A stretch of DNA of 64,000 nucleotides from JBBRHH01 sp963788015 (GCA_963788015.1 CAWBEY010000002.1:1-64000); one strand, 5' to 3'; positions 39,434 to 49,996 are shown, numbered from the stretch's first letter. The notes: generated from the letters alone by a model not told the origin. Made by a program: numbers and translations.

Positions 39434-40812
39434 ATGGAAACCACGCAACTGACAAAACCGCCCACTCTTCCAGTCCGCGCGATCCCGCCACCCGCACGCG
39501 GGCGGGAACGGCGCGAACGACACTCGCCCGCACGATCCGGACCATATCGACCTGAACGTTCCCAAGCCGAAGAAGCGGATGGGTGATCGCGGCCGCCATC
39601 GCGGGCGTGCTCGTGCTGCTGGCGCTGCTTATCACTGGCATTTGGCCGCGATACCGTGACGGCAAGGAGCTCAATGCCGACGCCGCCAACGAGGCGAACG
39701 CGCCCGTGATCGTGAACGTCGCCAGGCCGCACCGAGCCCCCGAGATGGTTCTGATCACCATGCCCGGAACCCTTCGGCCGTGGCAGGAAGTCTCCATCTT
39801 TTCGCGGACGGCCGGGTATTTGAAGAAGTATTACGTCGACATCAGCAATCACGTCGAGGCCGGGCAGCTCATGGCGGAGATCGAGACGCCGGAGGTGGAT
39901 CAGGAGCTTCACCAGGCCCAGGCCGCTGTGCTTCAGACCAAAGCGGCTGTCAACAAGTCGATCACCGACCGCGATCTGGCCAGCGTCACCTACGAGCGGT
40001 ACAAGGCGCTGCGGGCATCGAATACGGTTTCCCAGCAGGACGTGGACGAAAAGCGTTCGGCTCTGGATGCCGCCGAGGCCACGCTTGCTTCCGCCAACGC
40101 GAATGTAGGCGCGGCCGAGGCGAACGTGCAGCGACTCACGGAATTGCAGGGGTTTGAAAAAGTGACAGCGCCGTTTTCCGGGGTGGTGACGGGCCGGGCG
40201 TATGACAACGGATCGCTGATCATCTCCAACCCGACGGCGACGGACGTGAAGCCGATGTTCAAGATCGCGGAAAACGATGTTCTGCGGGCATTCGTAAATG
40301 TGCCGCAGTCCTCAGCGCTGCAGATCAAGAAGGGAATGGACGTGAAAATCACGTCGCGTGAGAGGCCGGGCAGGGTGTTCATGGGGAAGGTGATGGGCAC
40401 GACCAATTACCTCGACCCCGCGAGCCGGTCGCTGCTGACTGAAGTGAAAGTACCGAATGTGAAAGAAGCCGATGGAGACTACGCGTTGCTGCCGGGCATG
40501 TACGTGCAGGCCAGCTTCGAGGTGAACCGGACCAGCCCGCCGCTCGTGATCCCGGCGCCGGCGCTGGTGAACAACTCGGCCGGCACGCAGGTGGCAATCA
40601 TTCAGGACGGCAAGGTGCATTTTCAGAAGGTGGTGCTTGGACAGGATTTTGGCAGCGAGCTTGAAGTGGTCGAAGGGCTCAATGGCGACGAACAGATCAT
40701 CGCCAATCCAGGCGAGCGCGTGGCGGAGGGCGTCGCGGTTCGCAGCGGCAATGATGAGAAGCCGGCCGCACCCGACGCCCACCAGAAAGTGGCGGAGGCG
40801 ACGACGAAGTAA
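39434..40812 (+). CDS. RND efflux periplasmic adaptor (HlyD/AcrA-type)
   Basis: A membrane fusion protein of about 450 aa linking the RND pump to an outer-membrane channel. After a cytoplasmic N-terminus a single helix (VIAAAIAGVLVLLALLITG) anchors it. The lipoyl half-motif SIFSRTAGYLKKYYVDISN, a coiled coil (about residues 155-215, Ala/Glu-rich), the second lipoyl half GFEKVTAPFSGVVTGRAY, and a beta-barrel domain follow. The N-terminal 50 codons are broken by at least two frame changes near 39490-39576; from there the frame is clean. It lies after its pump gene, the reverse of the usual order. Confidence 0.88.
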
Positions 40813-40841
40813 ATGTGGAACGGCCTAACGAGGCTACCTGA

Positions 40842-43260
40842 TTAATTTTCGCCCAAAAGCAGGCCCATGATGCGGGGCGGCAGGAAGCTCTTTCCCACGT
40901 CAACGACAAACTCCGCAAGCAGCATCTTTCCGGCCTGATTGCACTGCACCCACACCTTGTAGCGGCCGGGGCTGGGAAAGCGGGTGTGGAAGGCGATTTC
41001 CGGGCCTCCCTTGTCATTGGGTTTGGGCGCCCAGAGTTGTTCGGGGTGGCAGTGCAAATAGGTTTGGGTGTCTTCAGAGATAATGACACAGTGGCCCATG
41101 GCGCCAATGTAGGGTTCGAGATTGGTGATCGGCCGGCCATCCTGCGTGAGTCGGACGATGAACTGCGTATGGGCCCCCGCAATCAATTCCCGGGGAATCG
41201 GCAGCAGCTCGGCCACGATCGACGGGTTGCGCCAGCGGCAGCGCCATCGCGGCCGACGCCGTCAATGCAACCTGAACATCATCCCCCACCTCGCCCACGT
41301 TTATCGGAATGCGGAAGACCTGGCTGCGATCTCCTTTGGGAGTGATGTCGGCGAACAACAGGTAATGCCCAGCGCGCGGGAACTGGTATTCGATGACCAG
41401 TGAGCCGTCTTTTTGCGGCAGCGGATGGACGTGATCAAAGAAAGACAGATCAGTGGAGACGATAATCAGGTGCAGCGGATGTTCATGCACCATCACCAGA
41501 TCACGAATGACGCTGGCGCCGTGCGCGGGCCGAAAGTTCAGGCGCTGCGCCAGTGGATCGCCGGCCATCTCGTCGGTCCATAGCGCCATCTCGTATCCCA
41601 GATCGTGTAGTTCGGTGCGAATACTTTTGTCCAACGCCAACATCGGCATGCCGCACAATTTGCAATTGCCCGCCTCGGTGGCACGAATGCCCTCGTGCAT
41701 CGGGCATTGAAAACCTGCTACCTCGTTGGGAGGAATCGCCGTGATGACTGGCGTAACCCATGGGTCGAAATAACCCGTTTTCAGGGCAGGCGGCGACCCC
41801 AATGGCAGCGCCAGCCGCGCGCCAAACGCGGCCACATTGTTCAGGCTCGGAACGAGGGCGGCGAAATGGGAATGGCGCTCGCCCACGTCCCCGGCATCCG
41901 CGATGACATGCAAGTTCGCCGCCGTCTCCTGATAGCCCCGCCCGATGAGCACATCAAGATTACTGGCGGCCACGGGTACCGCCTTGTCCGAGAAACGATC
42001 CAGCACGTACACGTCCAATCGCTGCGACTCTGGATCGAACGTCAACTCCGCCCGGCATGCGCCAAATGGCGCAACCGTTCCCCCATGCGGGCCCCAGCGG
42101 TTGTATGACCCATACCCCAGATACCAAGGCAAGCCTTCGTTGTACGTGATGAGAAGAACCGCCTCCATGCAAAGCAGGCCGGCGAAGGCGATGGACAACA
42201 GGCGTCGCCGCTCGGGCCAAGCGTCGGCCAGCAGGCGGGTGGCGCCAATGAGGAGCGCCACCGTGCCAAGTACGATATGCGCGATGTAAACACCCGCGGC
42301 CACGTTGGCGTAAGGCGCGATGGTGTGGACGTGGGTGAACAAGAGCCCGCCGCCGATGAGCGCCATCACCGCCACCATTTTCCCCTGGTGGGTTTGCGAC
42401 TCCTGGCTAAGCCACGCGGGCGTTTGCCCGGGGCGGGTGACCAGTCCCTCTCGCCGGAAGCGGATGACGCGCACCGTGGATCCGCGCAGGCCGATCGCTC
42501 CCACCGCAACGAGAATAAGCGCGATCGTCTTGTGCAGTTGCACTTCCCGGTCGCCAAATTGGCGAAAATCCGTCAGACGATAAAGATCAAGATCGGCGAA
42601 GAAGAACAGGAACACCCCGCCCGCCAGCAGCAATCCCGGCCCAACCCATTTCACTCGCGCGGCCCGCTCCGCATAGATGGCCTGAACAAACAACGACCCC
42701 GCCAGCGCCAGCGTGAGATACCCGAAAATGTGATGCATCATCTCCGAGTAGCGGAGATTCAAATCCGTCTGACGCGTGGCCAGGGCGTTGAGATCATGGA
42801 GAGACAGCGTCGTGTTGGCGTGCGCACTTGTGACGGCCGCCCCGTAATCGAAGATCAACGCGCCGCCGAGATGGGCGGTGATAATCATTAGGACGTACCA
42901 GCCCAGACCTATCAGGGTGTAGACCAGCAGGCCGCGCCGATTGACATCATGCAAAAACACCCGCCACGCCGCGAGGATCACAAATCCCCAGGAGGCGACG
43001 TTCGCAAACAGCTCATGCAGCTCGATCTGCCCCTGCGGAATCCCCGCCCGCCCGGCCCACACCTCCGCATAAATGCCGCAGACAAATGCCACCAGCAGCG
43101 ACACAGTCCCCGCGGCCGAGAGAATTTTTCCCGCCCAGTGACAGCGCTCAGATCGCTTCAGAAGCCCCACGAAATCAAACAGCAGCCCGGCCAGCAAGAG
43201 CACCAGCGGGAAATGCACCAGCTTCGGATGAAGAGAACCCAGGAACTGCCAAAGCTGCAT
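40842..43260 (-). CDS. DUF2231 membrane protein fused to a heavy-metal-binding domain and beta domains
   Basis: A protein of about 805 aa. The N-terminal half has about ten membrane helices; the first part (LHPKLVHFPLVLLLAGLLFD) is the DUF2231 signature. Near residues 516-540 lies FQCPMHEGIRATEAGNCKLC with GMPM, the heavy-metal-binding CPMHPEV-type domain found in copper and silver pumps. The C-terminal part contains His-rich beta segments (HEHPLHLIIVSTDLSFFDHV and the later THTQFIVRL region) like those of copper-handling periplasmic proteins. One frame change near 41215 splits off the last 125 residues. The likely role is metal sensing or export at the envelope; this is inference. It is convergent with the RND adaptor gene, 30 nt away. 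Confidence 0.7.
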
Positions 43261-43283
43261 GCGAGTTCACCTGATCTAACCTC

Positions 43284-44558
43284 TTATCGATCCAACTCGG
43301 CGGCGATGACGTTGATGCTGCCCAATACCGCGACCACGTCACTGATCATGTGCCCTTCAATCAGCTTCGGGAAAACCTGGTAGTTGATATAAACCGGCGG
43401 CCGGGTGCGCACGCGCCAAGGCACGTTTTCGCCGGAGCTGACGATGTAATATCCAAGTTCGCCGTTGGCGCTTTCAATGCAGCTATAGACTTCGCCGCGC
43501 GGAGCGGTGAAGCCGCGGTTGGTCATGATCAATTCAAAGTGCTGGATCAGCCCTTCAATGCTGCTGTACACTTCGCCCTTGGGCGGCAACACTTCCTTAC
43601 CTTCTGGGCTGACGTTCACCGGCCCCGACGGAATGTTGTCGATCAGCTGGCGGATGATGTGCATCGACTGCTGCACCTCTTCCAATCGCACCAGATAACG
43701 GGCATAGACGTCGCCGGTGGTCATTACCGGCACCTTGAAATCCACGGCCGGTGCCCCCTGGCCGTCCCAGTTGTCCTGGAAGCAGAGATACGGTTCATCC
43801 TTGCGAATGTCCCGCCGCACGCCGCTGGCTCGGGCCATCGGACCTGTGAGGCTCCACGCGATCGCCTCCTCGCGCGAGATGAAGCCCACGCCCTGGGTGC
43901 GGTCAACAAAAATGCGGTTCTTGTTCAGAAGCTTGACAACGTCTTCCGACGCCTTGGGAAGCTGCTCATTGACAAACTTTTTCACCATCCGCTTGAAGGT
44001 ATCTTCGTCAGGCAGATCCATATTGAGCCCCCCTACCCGGGTCCAACTGGTGTGGAATCGCTGGCCTGACATGTACTCGACAATGTCGTAGATCACCTCG
44101 CGCTCGTTGAAGCCATACAGGAAGGCCGTGAAGGCGCCCAAATCCAGGCCGGCCGCGCCGATGCAGAGCAAGTGCGACTGAATCCGACCCAGTTCGCCCG
44201 CGATGGTCCGAAGCACCTTGCAGCGTGGGGTGAGGTCGATCCCCATCAACTTCTCGGCCGCCCCGTGCCAGGGCAACTCGTTATAGATCGGGGCCGAGTA
44301 ATCCATACGATCGACGATGGTGACATACTGGTTGTAGTTGAGATGTTCTCCAAGCTTTTCAAAGCCGCTATGGAGATAGCCGATGTGCGGGGTACATTTA
44401 ACGATGCGTTCACCGTCAATTTCAAGGACGATGCGAAGGGTGGTGTGGGTGGCGGGGTGCTGGGGGCCGAAGTTGAGCGTCCAGCGGCTTTCCGGCTCGA
44501 CGCTGTTGTCGTCGGGTGGCATCAGTTCGGGGGAGGCGGGCGTCAGGGTATAAGGCAT
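43284..44558 (-). CDS. nuoD: NADH-quinone oxidoreductase subunit D
   Basis: The 49-kDa subunit of complex I, 424 aa and intact. NFGPQHPATHTTLRIVLEID is the family start; GYLHSGFEKLGEHLNYNQY lines the quinone pocket; RMDYSAPIYNE and GAFTAFLYGFNERE follow; the C-terminus GSINVIAAELDR is standard. No other nuo gene is adjacent: the neighbours are the DUF2231 protein downstream and an HAD phosphatase divergent upstream. nuoD usually sits in a nuoABCD operon, so this copy is either a separated subunit gene or a second copy. Confidence 0.96.
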   Translation of the reverse strand: MPYTLTPASPELMPPDDNSVEPESRWTLNFGPQHPATHTTLRIVLEIDGERIVKCTPHIGYLHSGFEKLGEHLNYNQYVTIVDRMDYSAPIYNELPWHGAAEKLMGIDLTPRCKVLRTIAGELGRIQSHLLCIGAAGLDLGAFTAFLYGFNEREVIYDIVEYMSGQRFHTSWTRVGGLNMDLPDEDTFKRMVKKFVNEQLPKASEDVVKLLNKNRIFVDRTQGVGFISREEAIAWSLTGPMARASGVRRDIRKDEPYLCFQDNWDGQGAPAVDFKVPVMTTGDVYARYLVRLEEVQQSMHIIRQLIDNIPSGPVNVSPEGKEVLPPKGEVYSSIEGLIQHFELIMTNRGFTAPRGEVYSCIESANGELGYYIVSSGENVPWRVRTRPPVYINYQVFPKLIEGHMISDVVAVLGSINVIAAELDR

Positions 44559-44738
44559 GTGCGTGTTCCGTCGAGAGTTAGCGATGCCCCTGCCCTTGTC
44601 AGGCGCAGGCGCTTTGGCGGGGATTATAGCGGCGACACCTGTTCATGCCATCCCTGCGGTTTGACACGTTTATTGGACGCTGCACGCTCGACCCGCCCCC
44701 TCGCCATCCTAACATTTATCCTCTATGATGCGGCCCCC

Positions 44739-45437
44739 ATGCGTAGTCCGCACAGTATTCCTTTTCCCGAAAACGCCCAGGTGTGGCTGGATTTTGACGG
44801 CACCATCACGCGCGAAGACGTCCTCGACAAGCTGATCGAACGCTACGCCGTCAACAATGCCTGGAAGCTTATCGAGCAACGCTGGCAGGCCGGCCTGATC
44901 GGTTCACGCGAATGTCTCGAGCAGGAATTCGCACAGATCCGCATTGGTCAGTCTGATCTCGCCTCGTTTCTCGACACCATTGATATCGATTCGGGCATCT
45001 ATTCCCTGCTTGCCGTGCTCCGCGACAACGACGTTCCGGCCACCATTCTCAGCGACGGTATTGGCCTGTTCATCAATCACATTCTTGCGAAGAACGGCAT
45101 CTCATTGCCCTATCGGTCCAATGACATTCAACATGAAGGCCAGCATCTTCGCCTGCAATGCCCCCACGCCAGCGCAACGTGCGAGTCGGCCGCGGCCCAT
45201 TGCAAATGTGCGTCGGCCACAGCGCTTGCCCTTGCCGGGCGGCAGACGATTTATGTGGGCGATGGCCGATCCGATCTCTGCCCGTCGCGCAAGGCCGACC
45301 TGGTCTTCGCCAAGGGCGTCCTTGCCCGCACCCTCGCGGCCGAGCATCGGGCGTTCATCCCATTCACCACGCTCGAAGACGTCGCCGCCACGCTCTCGGC
45401 CAGTTGGTCGCCCAAAGCCGCTTTGATGTCTTCCTGA
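44739..45437 (+). CDS. HAD-superfamily phosphatase, MtnX/PSPase-like
   Basis: A 232-aa haloacid dehalogenase-type phosphatase. Motif I is VWLDFDGTITREDVLDKLIE (the two Asp of DFD), motif II lies in ATILSDGIGLFINHIL, and the metal motif is VGDGRSDLCPSRKADLVFAKG. The EQRWQAGLIGSRECLEQE cap region is typical of MtnX-like HAD-IB phosphatases, which remove phosphate from a methionine-salvage intermediate, but phosphoserine-type activity is also possible. The ATG at 44739 is chosen by family length. It opens a tight operon with the M20 peptidase (14 nt) and class III aminotransferase genes. Confidence 0.82.
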   Translation: MRSPHSIPFPENAQVWLDFDGTITREDVLDKLIERYAVNNAWKLIEQRWQAGLIGSRECLEQEFAQIRIGQSDLASFLDTIDIDSGIYSLLAVLRDNDVPATILSDGIGLFINHILAKNGISLPYRSNDIQHEGQHLRLQCPHASATCESAAAHCKCASATALALAGRQTIYVGDGRSDLCPSRKADLVFAKGVLARTLAAEHRAFIPFTTLEDVAATLSASWSPKAALMSS

Positions 45438-45451
45438 GCGCTGCATTCACA

Positions 45452-46642
45452 ATGAAATCGCTCCTCCGCCGAGCCCTCTCCTTCAAAAGCATCAGCGGCG
45501 AAGAAGCCCCCTTCACCCGCTTCCTGGCCGACTGGGCCCGTGGCCAGGGCTTCGACACCGATCTCTTTGAAACCTCCGAAGCCGATGTTCAAAAATATCC
45601 CCAGGGCCAGGCGCGCCATCTTCCCCTGCTTGGCCGGCCAACGCTGGTGATCCGCCTGCGCGGCACTGGCAACGGCCGGTCGTTGTTGTTCAATGCACAT
45701 TCAGATGTGGTGCCGGCGCCTTCGCCAGAGCAGTGGCGGGTTTCGCCGTGGTCGGGTGAGGAGGTTGACGGCAAGATTTATGGCCGGGGCGCGTGCGATG
45801 TGAAGGGGCCGCTTGTCGGCGCACTTTGGGCAATGCTGAACCTCAAGAAATCGCCCCAGCCGCTCGCGGGCGACGTTTTTTTGGAACTCATTCCCGGCGA
45901 GGAAGATTGCGTTGGGCTGGGCACACTTACCAGCCTTCTGCGGGGGCATCGTGCTGACGCCGCCATTATTTTAGAACCTACCGAATCACTCCCCCGCCTC
46001 GCCTCCCGCGGCGGCCTGCGCTTTGAAATCACCACGAGCGGGCAGTCGGTTCATGGCACCGTGAAATGGCTTGGTGCCGACGCGATCCAGCACATGCGCA
46101 TGATCCTCGACGCTCTTGCCGCCATGGAGGAACGTTTCAACGATCGCGCGGCCAACTCTCTCTTTGCCCCTTATCCAATCGCCCGCCCGATCACGGTCGA
46201 CAAAATCCACGGCGGCGACTGGCAAGGCATGGTGGCCGATCATTGCACGTGCGGCGGGTATTTCGAGCTTCTGCCAAGCGACGATCTGGAGGAATGGAAG
46301 GGGCAATTCACACACGGCCTCCACCAGTTGCTCCCGGCCGACACGACTGTCCAAGTTGATTTTCCCGAGCAATACACAGGTCATCTCACCGACCCTGCCG
46401 ACCCTCTCTCAGTCGCCGCGCAACAAGCAGTGCAAAAGATGGATATCCCATTCACAACATGGTCGGCCTTCAATTCCGGCTGTGAGGCGGGCCTGCGCTG
46501 GTCTCTGCAAAAGACTCCCACGCTGGTCTGGGGCCCGGGGAGCCTCGCCCAGGCGCACAGCGTCGATGAATTTGTAGAATGGCGGGAAGTCGAAGCCGTC
46601 GCGGCCATGTTCACCAACCTTGCCCGCACCTGGTGCCAGTAA
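45452..46642 (+). CDS. M20-family zinc peptidase/deacylase (ArgE/DapE-like)
   Basis: A 396-aa enzyme, intact. Metal and catalytic residues appear in NAHSDVVPAP (His, catalytic Asp), GRGACDVKGPL (bridging Asp), IPGEEDCVGLG (catalytic Glu and metal Glu) and the final His in AQAHSVDEFVEW. The dimerisation domain lies around GQSVHGTVKWLG. Members of the family remove N-acyl groups or cleave short peptides. It sits between an HAD phosphatase and a class III aminotransferase, so a small-molecule amine or amino-acid pathway is likely. The substrate is unknown. Confidence 0.88.
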   Translation: MKSLLRRALSFKSISGEEAPFTRFLADWARGQGFDTDLFETSEADVQKYPQGQARHLPLLGRPTLVIRLRGTGNGRSLLFNAHSDVVPAPSPEQWRVSPWSGEEVDGKIYGRGACDVKGPLVGALWAMLNLKKSPQPLAGDVFLELIPGEEDCVGLGTLTSLLRGHRADAAIILEPTESLPRLASRGGLRFEITTSGQSVHGTVKWLGADAIQHMRMILDALAAMEERFNDRAANSLFAPYPIARPITVDKIHGGDWQGMVADHCTCGGYFELLPSDDLEEWKGQFTHGLHQLLPADTTVQVDFPEQYTGHLTDPADPLSVAAQQAVQKMDIPFTTWSAFNSGCEAGLRWSLQKTPTLVWGPGSLAQAHSVDEFVEWREVEAVAAMFTNLARTWCQ

Positions 46643-46689
46643 CATGGCCAACCCCAACGCGCGACGACTTTCGTTAGCTCGGAGTTTTT

Positions 46690-48056
46690 ATGAGCATCGC
46701 CACCACCCCTCTTTCCCACACATTGGGCCTCCCGCCCCACGCACAGACCGTCAACTCGGAACATTGGTTCGATCGTGCCAAGCGCGTGCTGGCCGGCGGC
46801 ATCTCCTCCTCCGCACGCTCCACCACCACCGGAGAGCTCCCCTACCCGCTCTACATCGCACGCGGCAAAGGCTCGCGCATCTGGGACGCCGACGGCAATG
46901 AATTCATCGACTACCTCCTCAGCTACGGCAGCATCGTCCTTGGCCACGCCGATCCCGCCCTCACGCAAATCCTGAAATCGCAGCTTGATCTGGGCACCAT
47001 GTTCGGCACCTGCAACACGCTGGAGGTGGAGGTGGCCGAGCAACTCTGCAGCATGGTGCCGTGCGCGAATTGGTGCGCTTCGCCAACTCCGGATCCGAAG
47101 CGATGTGCGGCGCGATCCGCGCGGCCCGCGGCTTCACCGGCCGAAATAAAATCCTCAAGTTCGAAGGCCACTACCACGGCTGGGTGGACGTGCTGGCCAT
47201 CTCCAACCGCCCCGACGCCGCCCAGGCTGGGCCGCTAGATTCGCCCAATAGCCAACCGCACTCGCTTGGCATCCCCTTTGGCGTCGTGGAGGACATTGTC
47301 ATCTGTCCGTGGAACGACAAGAAAATTCTGGCCGAAATTCTCAACCACCACAAAGGCGACTTCGCGGCCGTCGTCGCCGAGCCTATCGTCGCCAACAACG
47401 CCTGCATCATGCCTCAGCCCGGCTATCTCGAATATCTCCGTGAGGAATGCACCCGCCGCAATATCGTTCTTGTCTATGACGAAATCGTCACCGCCTTCCG
47501 CTCCGCCCCGGGCGGCGCACAGGAAATCTTCGGCGTCTCCCCCGATATCGCCGTCTTCTCCAAAGCCCTCGGTGGCGGCCTCCCCATCAGCGCCTTCGCG
47601 GGACGGCGGCAGATCATGGAGCTGATCGCCGCCAACACCGTAAAACACGGCGGCACCTACAACGGCAACCCCCTCTGCGCCGCCGCCGCCCTCCACACCC
47701 TTCGCACCCTCTCCGACCCCGCCGTCCAATCCCGCATCCGCAACCACGGGGAGGCGCTCATGGAAGCCATCCGCCAATCGGCCGCCGACGCAAAAGTCCC
47801 CTGCGTCGTGCAGGGCCTCGGCTCGATGTTCCAGGTCATCTTCAACAAAGACGGCCGCCCCCCCACCCACTACCGCGACCTCTACCAGGCCGACACCCAC
47901 CGCTACGGTGCCTTCCGCCAGGGTCTGTTAGAACAAGGCATCCACGTGAATAGCTCAGGCCTCGCGTGCTGGTTCGTGTCGGCCGGACATACTGATGTGG
48001 ATCTTGAACTGACGATTGACGTGATCGCCAAGACCTTCAAACAACCACATCTTTGA
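46690..48056 (+). CDS. Class III PLP aminotransferase, glutamate-1-semialdehyde aminomutase-like
   Basis: An enzyme of about 455 aa that uses pyridoxal phosphate. Visible motifs are DADGNEFIDYLLSYGSIVLG, the cofactor-binding FANSGSEAMCGAIRAAR, LKFEGHYHGWVD, the Asp of VYDEIVTAFR, and the Schiff-base Lys in VFSKALGGGLPISAFAGR. This resembles HemL, which makes 5-aminolevulinate, but the operon context (HAD, M20) suggests a paralogue acting on another substrate. One frame change near 47058 (CSMVP to RELVRFAN) splits it. GGAG precedes the ATG at 46690. Its TGA stop forms the palindrome TGATCA with the convergent gene's stop. Confidence 0.85.
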
Positions 48057-48600
48057 TCACTTGGTCAAATCAATGCCATGCTTGCGCCCCAATTCCTCCA
48101 GCGCCTCGCGCACCGGCCTTCCCATCCCCTTGCGCTGGACTCCAGCCCTCGCCGAATCCCTGCCACGGCCTGCGCCAAATCCAACTCGTCCAAGAGCTTC
48201 TGATACGATGCCGAATCCTGAACCACCACCTCCGCGTCCCCATTCAAAGTCCAGCACGATTGTGCTGGTGGCACGGTCCAGGACGTGAGAATAGGCCGGA
48301 ATGACCGGCGACATCAAATCGACGATGACATTTCCGGTATCTTATTGACGTGAATCCCTCGTCGCGCAGCTCCTGGACCTGTTTGGACAGGTCGATTTCA
48401 AAGCCACGACTTCTGAGCGTCTCAAATAAATCGGGCATGGCAATTTGCGGGACCATGAGAAGCGCGTCAATGTCATCGGTGGTGCGCACACGGGGTGTCC
48501 ACTGTGCCGCCGGAGCCGCCAGGCAAACCCGCACGTCGAAAGTGGGCGATCGCGCTACCCCTTCTATACATCCCTACCCCCCCACCGTTAAGATACCCCG
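48057..48600 (-). pseudogene. Nucleotidyltransferase-antitoxin relic
   Basis: The minus strand first codes for part of a nucleotidyltransferase-like protein: PRVRTTDDIDALLMVP (the DxD-type metal motif), LFETLRSRGFEIDL and VIVDLMSPVIPAYSHVLDRA. It then changes to a Phd/YefM-type antitoxin C-terminus: IVLTLNGDAEVVVQDSASYQ, KLLDELDLAQAVAGIRR and PVREALEELGRKHGI. Neither gene is complete, and no single start is convincing. Frame changes occur near 48335, 48255 and 48170. The switch between the two families lies at a 7-bp palindrome (48251-48268). It looks like a deletion that fused two accessory genes, overlaid with sequencing indels. Confidence 0.5.
48251..48268. repeat. Short perfect palindrome at a gene-fusion point
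   Basis: CCAGCAC (48251-48257) and GTGCTGG (48262-48268) pair perfectly around GATT. The position matches where the nucleotidyltransferase-like sequence gives way to the antitoxin-like sequence. Confidence 0.6.
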
Positions 48601-48602
48601 GA

Positions 48603-49970
48603 ATGGCCACCCTCTCCGATGCCCTCGCAGGCCGATTTTCTGCCAAGACGCTTGCCTGGCTCCTCCGCAATACTCCGCAGCCCGCCGTCCGCGCTCTTGT
48701 AAGTCATCGCTTCCGCCACACCGTCCGCTATGTCGCTAAACACTCCCCCTTCTACCGACGGGCGTTCGCCGAGCGCAACATCAACCCTCGCAAGATTTGG
48801 AAGCCTGAAGATCTTGGCGACTTCTACACCACCCCCGACGATCTGGTCCAAAATCCCACCGACTTTATTTGCAAGCCGCCGGCCATTGTCTTCGAATCCT
48901 CCGGCACCAGCGGGAAAAACAAACAGATATATTACGATCACAAGGAACTGGCGGACTTGGGTGCATGCATGTCGGCCGGCCTGCACATGCTGGGCATCGG
49001 CCCGGCCGATCGTGTTGCCAACGGCTTCGACTTCTCCATCTGGATCCCCGGCATGCTCTGCCACTACGGCCTGATGCACATGAAGTGCTTCACACTGGCA
49101 TTCGGCAAGGTCGACCCAATCGAAGTCTACCGCCGCCTCGATCAATATAAGTTCAACGTGGTAATGGGCGAACCGACCTGGCTAATCCGACTCACCGACC
49201 TGGCAGAGAAGCACGGTGCCTTCCCGCTCAAGCTCCTGGTGGGCGGCGCAGAAGAAATGCCGGCCGACGCCATCCCGTGGATGCAGCGCGTCTGGAAAGG
49301 GGCGAAGGTGAAGATGAACTACGGCAGCGTCGAACTGGGCGGCTCTCTCGGCTTTCAGCCCTGCGATGAACTCGACGGCTATCACTTGGATGCGGTTGAC
49401 TATCTCCCCGAGATCCTGAACCCCGGTGCCGACGGCTATGGCGAACTTGTCTTCACCACGCTCAACCGGCATGTTATGCCCTTGCTCCGCTATCGCACGC
49501 GGGACGTGCTCAAGATTCATGCCCACCGCTGCACGTGCGGCCTGCCCACGCCCATTAGCACCAAAATCCGCGGCCGAACGGATGAGATGGTCGTGGCCAG
49601 CGGGGGTAACCTCTACCCCCTCATGTTCGAGAACACCCTTCAAGGCGTGCCCGGACTGACTCACGACTGGCAGGTCGTCTTTTCGCTTGAAGGCGTTCGT
49701 GAGGTGATGGACATTAATGTCGAGTCTGCCAGAACAGATGTCGATGGCATTGAGACAGACATCCGACGGGAATTGACAGACAAATACCCGGACCTGATGA
49801 AGAACCTGGCACTGGGCATCTTTCAGATGCGCGTCACCATCCACCCCCCTGCTGCGTTGCGCCAAGGCCGGAAATTAAAGCGCATGCTGGACTTACGTCA
49901 TTACACACCCGCTGTCGATCCAACTACACCGGTGGAAAGTGCGATGGCCAGTCTGTCTGCCTCAAGCTGA
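48603..49970 (+). CDS. Phenylacetate-CoA ligase-like adenylate-forming enzyme
   Basis: A 455-aa intact protein of the PaaK group. The ATP-binding loop is IVFESSGTSGKNKQIYYDH. The core has MNYGSVELGGSLGFQP and LLRYRTRDVLKI, and the C-terminal adenylation motif is IRGRTDEMVVASGGNLYP. The start at 48603 is the Met that matches family length. PaaK-like enzymes activate aromatic or other carboxylic acids as CoA thioesters; in biosynthetic loci they may load carriers. No CoA or carrier-protein partner gene lies nearby. It is followed after 26 nt by a lipoprotein phosphatase. Confidence 0.85.
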   Translation: MATLSDALAGRFSAKTLAWLLRNTPQPAVRALVSHRFRHTVRYVAKHSPFYRRAFAERNINPRKIWKPEDLGDFYTTPDDLVQNPTDFICKPPAIVFESSGTSGKNKQIYYDHKELADLGACMSAGLHMLGIGPADRVANGFDFSIWIPGMLCHYGLMHMKCFTLAFGKVDPIEVYRRLDQYKFNVVMGEPTWLIRLTDLAEKHGAFPLKLLVGGAEEMPADAIPWMQRVWKGAKVKMNYGSVELGGSLGFQPCDELDGYHLDAVDYLPEILNPGADGYGELVFTTLNRHVMPLLRYRTRDVLKIHAHRCTCGLPTPISTKIRGRTDEMVVASGGNLYPLMFENTLQGVPGLTHDWQVVFSLEGVREVMDINVESARTDVDGIETDIRRELTDKYPDLMKNLALGIFQMRVTIHPPAALRQGRKLKRMLDLRHYTPAVDPTTPVESAMASLSASS

Positions 49971-49996
49971 TGCTTCGTCTGCCAATGGATGGCCCA

